Assembly: GCA_027324025.1 (NCBI GenBank)
Contig: DAHVYW010000121.1
Location: forward strand, 1-64,000
Reading direction: 5' to 3'
Length of the DNA stretch: 64,000 nt
Origin: JAJZQD01 sp021847735
Lineage (GTDB): Bacteria; Bacillota; Thermincolia; Thermincolales; UBA2595
Under the pieces are notes generated by a model. That model searched no databases. It saw only the letters and a list, made by a program, of their open reading frames with translations, and was not told the origin of the DNA. Shown here piece after piece: positions 16,023-24,927 of this stretch. The position numbers and the translations under genes were made by a program. Numbering within the stretch: position 1 is the first letter of the stretch; each line of letters begins with the position of its first letter.

Positions 16023-16736
16023 TTGGCATTATTGCAGCTTGATACGGTTTATTCAGGTTACGGGGCTATCAAAGCGTTACAGGGCATATCCCTGACCGTT
16101 GGCCAGGGCGAAATCGTTACCCTGATCGGTTCTAATGGAGCCGGCAAGTCCACTACTTTAAAAACCATTTCCGGTATCGTTCAGGCCTCTAAAGGAAGTA
16201 TCCTGTTTGCCGGGGAATCGGTCGGGAAACTACCGCCCCATGTGATTGTACAGAAAGGCATCGGGCATGTACCAGAAGGCCGCCGGATTTTCCCCCGGAT
16301 GACGGTTTTGGAGAACCTGGAGATGGGAGCATATGTCTCAAAGAACAGGCAGCAGTTTAAAGAAAGCCTTGAACGGGTTATGGTACTGTTCCCCCGGATT
16401 AAGGAACGCCTCAGCCAAAAAGGCGGCACCTTAAGTGGCGGGGAACAGCAGATGCTGGCTATTGGCCGGGCATTGATGATGCAGCCAAAGATTCTGCTGC
16501 TGGACGAACCTTCTATGGGTCTGGCCCCACTTCTTGTGGAACAGATTTTTGAAATCATTAAAGAGCTTAACCACCAGGGCACAACCATTCTATTGGTGGA
16601 GCAAAACGCCAACCAGGCCCTGCATGTCGCCAACCGGGGCTATGTAATTGTTTCAGGCCAGATTGTCCTCCACGACACTGCGGAAAACCTCCGCAACAAC
16701 GAGATGGTCAGGGAGGCTTACCTGGGTACAGCTTAA
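16023..16736 (+). CDS. livF: Branched-chain amino acid ABC transporter ATPase LivF
   Basis: A ~237-aa ABC ATPase, the second nucleotide-binding subunit. It has Walker A GSNGAGKSTTLKTISG, signature LSGGEQQMLAIGRALM, Walker B LLLDEPSMGLAP and H-loop LLVEQNANQAL. A TTG at 16023 follows AAAGGGGGG by a short spacer and starts the family-typical LLQLDTVYSGYGAIKALQG. Upstream in-frame codons overlap livG and lack a site. It is the last gene of the liv operon and is followed by a palindromic element and a terminator. Confidence 0.93.
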   Translation: MALLQLDTVYSGYGAIKALQGISLTVGQGEIVTLIGSNGAGKSTTLKTISGIVQASKGSILFAGESVGKLPPHVIVQKGIGHVPEGRRIFPRMTVLENLEMGAYVSKNRQQFKESLERVMVLFPRIKERLSQKGGTLSGGEQQMLAIGRALMMQPKILLLDEPSMGLAPLLVEQIFEIIKELNHQGTTILLVEQNANQALHVANRGYVIVSGQIVLHDTAENLRNNEMVREAYLGTA

Positions 16737-16745
16737 ATATATTAT

Positions 16746-16847
16746 AGGCTGTTCAAAAGCGAGTATAGCGCGAAACCGGCTTCACCAGTGCCGCAGGGCG
16801 TACTGGTGAAGCCGGTGACAATGCTAGACGATGCTTTTCAACAGCCT
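16746..16847. repeat. 102-bp palindromic MITE-like element
   Basis: The ends are a 15-bp inverted repeat with one mismatch: AGGCTGTTCAAAAGC at 16746-16760 and GCTTTTCAACAGCCT at 16833-16847. Inside is a perfect 15-bp inverted repeat: ACCGGCTTCACCAGT at 16775-16789 and ACTGGTGAAGCCGGT at 16802-16816. No coding capacity. The nested arms and size fit a miniature inverted-repeat element lying between livF and its terminator. Transposase and target duplication were not identified, so mobility is inferred. Confidence 0.75.
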
Positions 16848-16848
16848 G

Positions 16849-16875
16849 AAGCGCGGGAAACCGCGCTTATCATTT
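16849..16875 (+). terminator. Terminator of the liv operon
   Basis: AAGCGCGG (16849-16856) pairs perfectly with CCGCGCTT (16861-16868) around a GAAA tetraloop, followed by ATCATTT. The U-tract is weak, but the stem is strong and the location between livF and the EamA gene is apt. Confidence 0.65.
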
Positions 16876-16892
16876 AGGTGTGGTGAAATGCA

Positions 16893-17792
16893 ATGGAAGA
16901 CGCAAAATTTAATCCGTATCTGGCCGTTTTCTTTGGCGTCATTGCCGTTTCCTTTTCATCATTGTTTGTAAAATTGTCCCAGGCCGATGCCTTTGTCATT
17001 GCCTTCTACCGTCTTTTTCTTACCTTCCTGATCCTATTGCCCTTCGCCTGGCGGGAAAAGACCCAAGAACTACGCCGAATTCCCCTACGTGATTTATTTC
17101 TGGGAGTATTGAGCGGACTTTTTCTGGCCACTCATTTTATTACCTGGTTCATTTCCCTGCGATACACCAGTGTAGCCAGTTCCGTTGTATTGGTAACCAC
17201 CCAGCCAATTTGGGTGGTTATCGGTTCCTTCCTTCTGTTTAAGGAAAAAATCGGGACTAAGGCTATGATAGGAGGCGCTATCGCGTTACTCGGCAGTATT
17301 TTGATAGGGGCCGCCGATTTTCATTTTGGCGGGCGGGCCCTTGAGGGTGACATCCTGGCCCTGGTAGGCGCGGTGGCCATCTCAGGTTATCTTATCATCG
17401 GCCGCCGGTTGCGAACCAGGTTGAGTCTCTCCGTTTATACCTTCCTCGCTTACGGCAGCGCCAGTCTGGCCCTTGCCGGAGTGGTCGTTCTGGCAGGCAA
17501 ATCCTTTTACCCTTACCCACCGCGGGAGTGGCTGCTGTTTTTTAGCCTTGCCGTTGTCTGTACTATCTTCGGCCATACGGTGTTCAACTGGGTGCTGAAA
17601 TACGTTCAGGCCTCGGTAGTCGCTATTGGCGTACTTGGCGAACCTGTAGGGGCTATCGTCTGGGCCTCGGTCTTCCTGGCGGAACACCCTTCCCCGCGCC
17701 AGATTGTTGCGGCCTCAATCATAATAATCGGTCTGTATATCTTTATAAAATTCAGCAGAACCGAGAAAATAAAAAATGCGGACATCCAGTAA
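16893..17792 (+). CDS. EamA/RhaT family (DMT superfamily) transporter
   Basis: A 299-aa polytopic membrane protein with ten predicted helices in two EamA repeats. The first repeat has FFGVIAVSFSSLFVKLSQAD and LRYTSVASSVVLVTTQPIWV; the second has LVGAVAISGYLIIGRRLR and YVQASVVAIGVLGEPVGAIV. Family members export amino acids, their derivatives or other metabolites. Position after liv genes could mean amino acid efflux, but this is only suggestive. It is separated from livF by the palindromic element and terminator. Repeat copy B begins seven bases after its stop. Confidence 0.88.
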   Translation: MEDAKFNPYLAVFFGVIAVSFSSLFVKLSQADAFVIAFYRLFLTFLILLPFAWREKTQELRRIPLRDLFLGVLSGLFLATHFITWFISLRYTSVASSVVLVTTQPIWVVIGSFLLFKEKIGTKAMIGGAIALLGSILIGAADFHFGGRALEGDILALVGAVAISGYLIIGRRLRTRLSLSVYTFLAYGSASLALAGVVVLAGKSFYPYPPREWLLFFSLAVVCTIFGHTVFNWVLKYVQASVVAIGVLGEPVGAIVWASVFLAEHPSPRQIVAASIIIIGLYIFIKFSRTEKIKNADIQ

Positions 17793-17798
17793 AATTAT

Positions 17799-17917
17799 GT
17801 TTATCCCAATTCCAAGACTCCACCTTCTATAATGTGGAGTTTCCACTTTTCTGCTTCAGTGGGGGTAGAGTCCCCCACTGAAGTTTCGATGTTCAGCTTT
17901 AGCTGAACGAGTTCACT
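17799..17917. repeat. Three-hairpin intergenic repeat, copy B
   Basis: A 119-bp copy of the element at 5177-5296 with the same three hairpins. It differs by one base in the first stem loop region (aaggtgg to aatgtgg) and by one C in the run of the second stem. It lies between the convergent EamA and QueG-like genes. On the minus strand its first bases AGTGAACTCG again provide the TGA stop of the flanking gene, here the QueG-like gene. In this spot it may serve as a bidirectional terminator. Confidence 0.9.
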
Positions 17918-18644
17918 CGATATATGCGCACGGTCCTGTAGAGCATTTCCCGCACACTTCTACGCACTCAATATCAGGAAACAGGCTGTCATTGGCCTGG
18001 CATTGGCGGTAGCATTCGTGTCTGGCAAATTTAGCTTGGTTTAGTGCCCCTACAGGGCACTTTTTTATGCAGAAATCACAGGACTTATTCCCGGGACAGG
18101 CATGCACTGTTTCCGGTCTCGGACTGGGTTCCAGCGGTACATCAAGCACTGCTGTTCCAAACCGACCGGCACAACCCTTGGAGGTGATCAGGAGATGGTT
18201 CCGGCCGAATTGGCCCAAACCGCAGGCATAGGCCACATGCTTGTGGGACCAGTCAGCCATAAGCTTTTCTTTATCGAAATTATAAGTTGGAAACAGCCAG
18301 GCCATTTTTACGCCGTGTCCTATAAGGAGCTCGTTTAATCCCCGGCATATTTCATTAATCAGGTTATTGGTACAGGCGTAAGTTTGGGCCCATTCCCAGG
18401 ATGCGGAAACCCCGCTCCTGTTTCCATCCACAATACTTTTTTTATAGGGAACGAAAAAGGCCAGCACCGTTTTGGCACCGGGTAATAAATCCACCGGTAG
18501 TAAATGCTGCTCCCCTACCACTGTCTTTAATGAGGTAAATATTTCATCATCCGCCGGGGAATAACCGATAAGAGGCTTTCTGTAGATGGACGGGTTTGCG
18601 TCTGAAACCCGCTTTGTAATAAACTCTTCTATTAGCTTCTTCAA
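17913..18644 (-). CDS. Short QueG-like 4Fe-4S protein
   Basis: A 243-aa protein related to the epoxyqueuosine reductase (QueG) family but much shorter than QueG (~380 aa). It has the conserved VLAFFVPYKKS segment and AYACGLGQFGRNHLLITSKG in the cobamide-binding-like core. Two cysteine clusters (CPGNKSCDFCIKKCPVGAL and CYRQC ... CVEVCGKCSTGPC) could ligate 4Fe-4S clusters. The HEAT-repeat tail that binds tRNA in QueG is absent, so tRNA modification is not supported. Many such stand-alone reductase-like proteins occur in Clostridia with unknown substrate. Its stop codon lies in repeat copy B. Confidence 0.75.
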   Translation of the reverse strand: MKKLIEEFITKRVSDANPSIYRKPLIGYSPADDEIFTSLKTVVGEQHLLPVDLLPGAKTVLAFFVPYKKSIVDGNRSGVSASWEWAQTYACTNNLINEICRGLNELLIGHGVKMAWLFPTYNFDKEKLMADWSHKHVAYACGLGQFGRNHLLITSKGCAGRFGTAVLDVPLEPSPRPETVHACPGNKSCDFCIKKCPVGALNQAKFARHECYRQCQANDSLFPDIECVEVCGKCSTGPCAYIE

Positions 18645-18696
18645 AAAACCACCCCTTTTAATCAGCGCTGAAGGTTTGCTGTTCGTTGGGCTCTTT

Positions 18697-19806
18697 TCAT
18701 CCCGTTTTCGTTCTTACCCTGCCTGTCAGGAAATTTCCCAGGGGCAGACGGTTTAGGAGCATTGTAAGGACCAATGATATCAGCACAGTCAGGATAAAGG
18801 TGAGTAACAGGTGCAGGGTAATCCCTGCACCAGGGGTCAGGTATATGACTGCCAGAGTTGTCCAATTCAGCGCCGCGGCATGGGCCAGATACGCCCCGAG
18901 GGAATACCTGCCCAGGGTATCGAAAAAGTGGACTTTGTCAGACAGGGTAATTGCCAGTCGGTAGAATAGCAGAATTGTGGCCACAGAGAAGATTACCATT
19001 GCCGGTGTAAAAGAGCCTGCATACTTCAGGCTGATACAACTGTCGCCCCCGGCCATAAGGTGGGTGAAATAATAAAAAAGTACGACATAGGTCAACAAAG
19101 CCGGTATCGTTAAGGGCTTAAGCAAACTGCGAAACTTTTTAAGGTTGAGGCCTGCTACGCCTCCAATCATAAAATACAGATACCATAACAAAGAAATATG
19201 GTCACGGTATTTGAGAATGCTGAGCAAAACGGGATTTTGGGTACTGAATTGCGTTGAATAAGCCCATACGACCAACCATAGGTAGAAGAAACCCGCCGCA
19301 GCCAGGACGGCCCATTTACTGGCCGAAGACCTGAGAAGTCTGCCGGCCAGCTGAAAAAGATAACGCCAGACCGGAAACAAAATATAAAACTGCATAATCA
19401 GAACAATGAACCAAAGATGGTAGCCGCCTTTTCCCGTCAGGATATTCTTCACATAGACCTTAAAGTAATCCGGTGTAACAGGCCATCTTCTGGTGTAAAA
19501 GCTGGTATAGTAGAGGCTCCAGGCCAAATAAGGGATACCGACCTCGGTGAAGCGTTTTACTATAAACCCGGGATAATTCAGGCTGTCGTAGTAATTATAG
19601 AAAAGCACCAGGCCAGTGACAAAGACAAAGGCCGGTACCGCGAACTTGGCTGCACTGAACAAACCGGCCGCAAGCCACTTATCAAAGGTAGTGAACCCTC
19701 CCCGCTGGTTGTAGATGCCGATGGTGTGCTGCAATACCACAGCCGCGAAGGCAAGTCCCCTAAAGGTGTCCAATTCCCGAATTCTCGTCTTTGTCAATAC
19801 TGTCAC
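18697..19806 (-). CDS. Acyltransferase family 3 membrane protein
   Basis: A 369-aa protein with about ten transmembrane helices and the N-terminal signature RELDTFRGLAFAAVVLQHT, including His27 near the membrane surface, as in acyltransferase-3 (OafA/NodX-like) enzymes. YHLWFIVLIMQFYILFPVW is a further family motif. Such enzymes O-acetylate or otherwise acylate extracytoplasmic polysaccharides or lipids. The acceptor is unknown here. It ends ~50 bp before the QueG-like gene and starts 12 bp after polC. No SGNH domain is fused. Confidence 0.85.
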   Translation of the reverse strand: MTVLTKTRIRELDTFRGLAFAAVVLQHTIGIYNQRGGFTTFDKWLAAGLFSAAKFAVPAFVFVTGLVLFYNYYDSLNYPGFIVKRFTEVGIPYLAWSLYYTSFYTRRWPVTPDYFKVYVKNILTGKGGYHLWFIVLIMQFYILFPVWRYLFQLAGRLLRSSASKWAVLAAAGFFYLWLVVWAYSTQFSTQNPVLLSILKYRDHISLLWYLYFMIGGVAGLNLKKFRSLLKPLTIPALLTYVVLFYYFTHLMAGGDSCISLKYAGSFTPAMVIFSVATILLFYRLAITLSDKVHFFDTLGRYSLGAYLAHAAALNWTTLAVIYLTPGAGITLHLLLTFILTVLISLVLTMLLNRLPLGNFLTGRVRTKTG

Positions 19807-19818
19807 CTCAAAACCCCG

Positions 19819-22800
19819 CTAAAACAATACCATCTGGTCAGTTTCAGGCAAACCGTTAAGACAGCCATGGTTCATCATAATCTCAATCACAGCCTTACTA
19901 AGTTTGGCCCTGATTCTTAAATCCTCAACTGAAGTAAACTTTTTCTGCCTGCGGGCCCTGACGATGTTTTTGGCAGCGGTCTCACCCAAACCCTGCAGAG
20001 CCGCAAAAGGCGGGAGTAAACCGTTCTCGGTGATAAGAAATCGCGCAGCCCGGGAGTCCTCTAAGCTGACACGGGTCATCTTGATACCCCGTTCCCACAT
20101 TTCCAGGACCACTTCCAGGATGGTCAGAAGGTTCTTCTCCTTAGTGGAGGCATCATTCCCCTTGCCCTCAATTTCTTCAATCATCTGGCAAACAAGATGG
20201 CTGCCCTGAACCGCTATATCGGCATCAAATTCATCGGCCCGGACCGTAAAGTAGGTCGCATAAAAAGCCTCGGGATAGTGGACCTTGAAGTATGCTATCC
20301 GGTAAGCCATCATCACATAAGCCACTGCGTGGGCTTTGGGGAACATGTAGTTAATCTTTTTACAGGACTCTATGTACCACCCGGGCACTTTGTGTTCTGT
20401 CATGTACTCCTCGTCTTCCGGTTTGACGCCTTTTCCCTTGCGTACTCCCTCCATGATTTTGAAGGCCCGCTTCGGTTCCAGCCCCTTATAGATAAGGTAA
20501 ATCATAATATCATCCCGGGCAGAGATGGCTTCAGACAGCCTGCACACTCCCTGGCGAATAAAGTCCTGGGCGTTGTTAAGCCAGACATCGGTCCCGTGAG
20601 AAAAACCCGATATCCTGACAAGTTCGGAAAAAGTTGTGGGCTTGGTGTCCTCCAGCATTTGGCGGACAAATTTTGTACCGAACTCCGGAATCCCGTAGCT
20701 CCCCATGTTCGACCTGATCTGCTCAGGGGTAACCCCTAGGCCCTCCACGCTCGAAAATAATTTCATGGTTTCAGGCTCATCCAGGGGTATGGTTTTGGCA
20801 TTTTTTCCTGTTAAATCCTCCAGCATTTTAATAACCGTGGGGTCATCGTGGCCGAGGATATCGAGCTTAACAATCCGGCCGGAAATTGAATGATAGTCAA
20901 AATGAGTCGTCACTATGCCGGATTTTTTGTCATCTGCCGGGTACTGGAGAGGAGTAAAATCGTGGACGTCCATATCGCGGGGGATAACCATGACACCCCC
21001 CGGATGCTGCCCCGTGGTCCTTTTCACCCCGGTACATCCCCCGATGAGGCGGTCCATTTCCGGTTTCCGTTTTCTCATTCCACGGTCATCCAGGTATTTT
21101 TGTACAAAACCGTAGGCGGTTTTATCAGCTATGGTACCTATTGTGCCCGCCCGGAAGACATGACCCTCACCGAAGAGTTCTTCTGTATACTTGTGGGCCC
21201 TGGGCTGGTAATCCCCTGAAAAGTTTAGGTCAATATCGGGAACCTTGTCCCCGTCAAACCCCAGAAATACCTCAAAGGGGATATCAAAGCCGTCTTTCCT
21301 GTACCTGACACTGCATTTCGGACAATCTTTATCAGGCAAGTCTGCCCCGCAGCCGAAGGAGCCGTCCTCAATAAATTCACTGTGTTTGCAGACCGGACAT
21401 ATGTAATGCGGCGGCAGCGGATTAACCTCGGTTATACCTGTCATAGTGGCGACAAAGGACGAGCCAACTGAACCCCGGGAACCGACCAGATACCCGTCCT
21501 CATTTGATTTTCTGACAAGCTTATGAGCAATCAGGTACAAAACTGCAAAACCGTTGGCGATTATAGAGTTAAGTTCCTTGTCTATTCTCTTGCGGACTGT
21601 CTCGGGAAGCTGCTCACCGTAGATAGACTTGGCCTTGCTCCAGGTCATGCTTGTTATCTGTTCCTCGGCTCCCTCAATCTTGGGGGGAAAGAAATCGTCG
21701 GGCATTGGTTTGATTCCCATTATCTGGTCTGAGATAAGCCGCGGGTTGGTAACAACCACTTCCCTGGCCTTGTCCGCACCAAGGTAGGAGAATTCCTCCA
21801 GCATTTCCGCGGTGGTCCTGAAATATAGGGGGGCCTGGTCGTTTACGTCCTCGTAGCCCTGTCCGGCCAAAAGCACCTTCCTGAACAGGCCGTCCGCAGG
21901 ATCAAGGAAATGCACGTCACAGGTGGCTACCACCAACTTTTTTAGTTTCCTGCCCAGTTCCATAATGTCCCTGTTCATCTGCCTCAGGGCTTCGACTCCA
22001 TCGACACGCCCTTGGCGGATCAGGAACTCATTATTTCCGGTAGGCTGGATTTCCAGGTAGTCATAAAACGAGGCAATTTCTTCAAGTTTTTCTCCACCGG
22101 CCCCATCCAGATAAGCGCTGATAAGCTCTCCTGCCTCGCAGGCTGAACCCACAAGCAGCCCTTCGCGTCTTTTCACAAGTTCACTGCGGGGAATCCTCGG
22201 GTGGCGGTAAAAGTAGTTGAGGTGTGACATGGTTACCAACCGGTAGAGGTTCTGCAGGCCCGTGTAGTTTTGGACCAAAAGCACAATATGGCTGGGTCTT
22301 AGTTTGTCAAGGTTAATATGTTTTACCAGGCTGTTAACCTGATTAAGGCGGGTTATATCTCGGGACGGCAGCATTTCCATGAGTTTCATCAATATCGCAG
22401 CAGTGGCTTCGGCGTCATCAGCAGCCCGGTGGTGTTTTTCCAGCGGGATGCTGAATTCTTCCGCCAGGCTCTTCAGTTTGTGATTTTTGAGGTTGGGGAG
22501 TAATGCCCTGGCCAGACCGAGGGTGTCCACGCTCGGGTTGTTTATGCCTTGGTTAAGCTCCCGCATAAGGTTAACCCGGAGAAATCCCAAATCAAATTGG
22601 GCATTGTGGGCTACCAAAGTTGAAGAGCCTGCAAATTCCATAAATTCAGGCAGTACCCGGCCTATACCCTCTGCCTCAGCCACCATTTCAGGGATTATGC
22701 CCGTAAGCCGCTGGACCTCCACAGGGATTCCGTTCTGCGGCCTGACAAACCTGGCAAAGCGGTCGGTCATTTGACCGTTTTTGATTTTTACGGCCCCAAT

Positions 22801-24213
22801 CTCGATAATTTCATTTACGTTTGGGGAAAAACCTGTGGTCTCCAGGTCAAAAACCACAAATTCCTCTTCAGCCAAAAGGCCCTGGTGAGATTTGATTACT
22901 ATGGGTACACCGTCGTCAATCAGGTATCCTTCCATGCCGTAGATAACCTTGATGCCGTGCTTTTTGCCGGTTTCATAAGCATCAGGAAAAGCCTGGACAA
23001 CTCCGTGGTCCGTAATGGCCACTGCCTGATGGCCCCATTTGGCCGCAGTACTAACTGCTTCGCTGACCCCGGTAATCCCGTCCATTGCGCTCATCTTGGT
23101 ATGAAGATGGAGTTCCACCCTCTTTTCCTCAGCGGTGTCTGCCCTAACCTCAAATTCGGCAATGACAATATCGTAAGCCATCATGGTCAGTTCCTGGGAA
23201 AACCTGTCCTGCTGCACAGGTCCCCGGACTTTGACCCACATCCCTAATTTAAGTGATTCGGAAACCCTGGCTTCCCCTTTTTCATCTTCAAAAAACTTTA
23301 CGGTTATACTGTCGGTGAGGTCGGTAATATCAAAACTGACCAGGTTTCGCCCGCTTTTCAACTGGCGAATATCGAGCTTGATAACCCGTCCCTGGACAGA
23401 AATGCTCTTTTCTTCCTCAGTAATATTTTCTATGGTCACTGGGCTTTCGGAAATCATCCGGCCCATCAGAGCCCCAGGCTCCGGCCCCTTGGCTTTTTTC
23501 CTGCGAAAACCGTTTTGCCCTCCCGGCTTGGAATGCTGAACCGTATTTTCCGCCGGCCGGTCTTTGACCGTTTCCTTGGAATCGTCCAATCTCTCAGCCT
23601 GCTGAGTCAGCAAGGCTTTGACAAATTCCGCTTCCTGCTGGGAAACCCAGTTAGCATGTTCACATTCGTCTTCCTCAAGCACATGTACGCTAACATACAA
23701 TTCTTCCCCCAACCACTGCCTGATGAGGTCAGCAATCTGGGCCGGTACCTGTTGCTGGGTGATAATTTCCCCGCCCACCTGGCTCTTTACAAACAACTGC
23801 AGGTTTTTCCCCTTCAGCTTTTTGGAGGCAGATACCAGCCAGCCCGAAAGAGCCGGATGGTTTTTACCTACGGTATAAAGGATATCGTCCCAACACTGCT
23901 GGAGCAGCTGCTCCGTTGACATCCCTGGGATACTGTACCTGACCAGGAACTCCATTTCTTCCAATTCCGGAATGTCCGCAGCCACTTCCCTGGCCAGTTC
24001 ATCAAGTGGCCTTTTGCTAACAAACCTGTCCAACAAAAGGTGAACACACCACTTTTTAGCCGAAGTACTGATTTCTACTCGAACAATCTGTCCCCGCTTC
24101 ATAACCTCTTTGAATTCATCCGGCTGAGAGGACTTTTCTATGTAATTGCAAAAATGTAGAACGGCTTGATGCCGTTCTGTGTCTGGCTCAGGTAAAGAGG
24201 ATATAAATGACAA
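19819..24213 (-). CDS. polC: DNA polymerase III alpha subunit, Gram-positive type PolC
   Basis: The replicative polymerase of Bacillota, 1464 aa. Domains are an N-terminal tau-binding-like region, an OB-like domain (~255-350), and a PHP domain split by the proofreading exonuclease (PHP motif VELHLHTKMSAMDG near 366). The DEDDh exonuclease has VVFDLETTGFSPNVNEIIEI near 453. Then come the polymerase core, with a zinc-binding CPVCKHSEF...CPKC loop and the catalytic GFDGDKVPDIDLNFSG, and a C-terminal helix-hairpin-helix region. TTG at 24213 follows GGGGGG at good spacing. In B. subtilis polC directly precedes rimP; here ~16.5 kb is interposed. Confidence 0.97.
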   Translation of the reverse strand: MSFISSLPEPDTERHQAVLHFCNYIEKSSQPDEFKEVMKRGQIVRVEISTSAKKWCVHLLLDRFVSKRPLDELAREVAADIPELEEMEFLVRYSIPGMSTEQLLQQCWDDILYTVGKNHPALSGWLVSASKKLKGKNLQLFVKSQVGGEIITQQQVPAQIADLIRQWLGEELYVSVHVLEEDECEHANWVSQQEAEFVKALLTQQAERLDDSKETVKDRPAENTVQHSKPGGQNGFRRKKAKGPEPGALMGRMISESPVTIENITEEEKSISVQGRVIKLDIRQLKSGRNLVSFDITDLTDSITVKFFEDEKGEARVSESLKLGMWVKVRGPVQQDRFSQELTMMAYDIVIAEFEVRADTAEEKRVELHLHTKMSAMDGITGVSEAVSTAAKWGHQAVAITDHGVVQAFPDAYETGKKHGIKVIYGMEGYLIDDGVPIVIKSHQGLLAEEEFVVFDLETTGFSPNVNEIIEIGAVKIKNGQMTDRFARFVRPQNGIPVEVQRLTGIIPEMVAEAEGIGRVLPEFMEFAGSSTLVAHNAQFDLGFLRVNLMRELNQGINNPSVDTLGLARALLPNLKNHKLKSLAEEFSIPLEKHHRAADDAEATAAILMKLMEMLPSRDITRLNQVNSLVKHINLDKLRPSHIVLLVQNYTGLQNLYRLVTMSHLNYFYRHPRIPRSELVKRREGLLVGSACEAGELISAYLDGAGGEKLEEIASFYDYLEIQPTGNNEFLIRQGRVDGVEALRQMNRDIMELGRKLKKLVVATCDVHFLDPADGLFRKVLLAGQGYEDVNDQAPLYFRTTAEMLEEFSYLGADKAREVVVTNPRLISDQIMGIKPMPDDFFPPKIEGAEEQITSMTWSKAKSIYGEQLPETVRKRIDKELNSIIANGFAVLYLIAHKLVRKSNEDGYLVGSRGSVGSSFVATMTGITEVNPLPPHYICPVCKHSEFIEDGSFGCGADLPDKDCPKCSVRYRKDGFDIPFEVFLGFDGDKVPDIDLNFSGDYQPRAHKYTEELFGEGHVFRAGTIGTIADKTAYGFVQKYLDDRGMRKRKPEMDRLIGGCTGVKRTTGQHPGGVMVIPRDMDVHDFTPLQYPADDKKSGIVTTHFDYHSISGRIVKLDILGHDDPTVIKMLEDLTGKNAKTIPLDEPETMKLFSSVEGLGVTPEQIRSNMGSYGIPEFGTKFVRQMLEDTKPTTFSELVRISGFSHGTDVWLNNAQDFIRQGVCRLSEAISARDDIMIYLIYKGLEPKRAFKIMEGVRKGKGVKPEDEEYMTEHKVPGWYIESCKKINYMFPKAHAVAYVMMAYRIAYFKVHYPEAFYATYFTVRADEFDADIAVQGSHLVCQMIEEIEGKGNDASTKEKNLLTILEVVLEMWERGIKMTRVSLEDSRAARFLITENGLLPPFAALQGLGETAAKNIVRARRQKKFTSVEDLRIRAKLSKAVIEIMMNHGCLNGLPETDQMVLF

Positions 24214-24239
24214 TTTCTTCCCCCCGAATCCGATAGGTG

Positions 24240-24914
24240 CTATTCTGCCAGTTCCACCTGGTTCACGCCCGGTATATCCGAGAGTTCGTACAACACTTCA
24301 TTCATATCGATTTCCGTCGGTGTCTTGATGTCGATTTCGAACATTACCTTGTTGTCGTCTCTCAGTTGTCTCATCTGGATATTAAGAATAAGTATTTTGT
24401 GTTCCCCCAGAAATGAACCTACCCGTCCCAACTGACCGACCCTGTTCTCTGCGGTGATGATAAGTACAGAGACATGAGTCTGCCCTGCCATAAGCTTTTC
24501 AACTTTGCCGAGGTATATCAGGGAAAGGAATATAACACCTGTGGTCACCAGGGCCGGGAAAAAAAAACCTGCCCCGACAGCCAATCCGACCCCGGCTACC
24601 ACCCAAAGGGTCGCGGCAGTAGTAAGACCTTTGACCGTAGCGCCTTCCCGCATAATGGTGCCGGCACCCAAAAAACCTATGCCGCTTACCACCTGGGCAG
24701 CTATCCTGGCCGGGTCAAGGGAGGTTTGGTTGTGGTACGTGTTATACATTTCCTGGGATACTATCATGATCAATGCCGACCCTACACACACCAGGATGTG
24801 GGTCCTGAAGCCGGCGGACTTGTTCAGGCTTTCCCGCTCCAGGCCAATAATTCCGCCCAAAACACATGACAAGATTATCCGTACTATAATGTCGATTTCA
24901 TTAAAATTCGGCAC
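24240..24914 (-). CDS. MgtC/SapB family membrane protein
   Basis: A 224-aa protein. The N-terminal half has four to five membrane helices with the family motifs GGIIGLERESLNKSAGFRTH and VVSGIGFLGAGTIMREG. The C-terminal ~75 residues form an ACT-like cytosolic domain (VSVLIITAENRVGQLGRVGS). MgtC proteins affect Mg2+ homeostasis and ATP synthase in some pathogens; in environmental Clostridia the role is undefined. It follows the glycolipid-type glycosyltransferase by 13 bp and precedes polC by 26 bp. Confidence 0.9.
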   Translation of the reverse strand: MPNFNEIDIIVRIILSCVLGGIIGLERESLNKSAGFRTHILVCVGSALIMIVSQEMYNTYHNQTSLDPARIAAQVVSGIGFLGAGTIMREGATVKGLTTAATLWVVAGVGLAVGAGFFFPALVTTGVIFLSLIYLGKVEKLMAGQTHVSVLIITAENRVGQLGRVGSFLGEHKILILNIQMRQLRDDNKVMFEIDIKTPTEIDMNEVLYELSDIPGVNQVELAE

Positions 24915-24927
24915 CCATGCACCCCCT

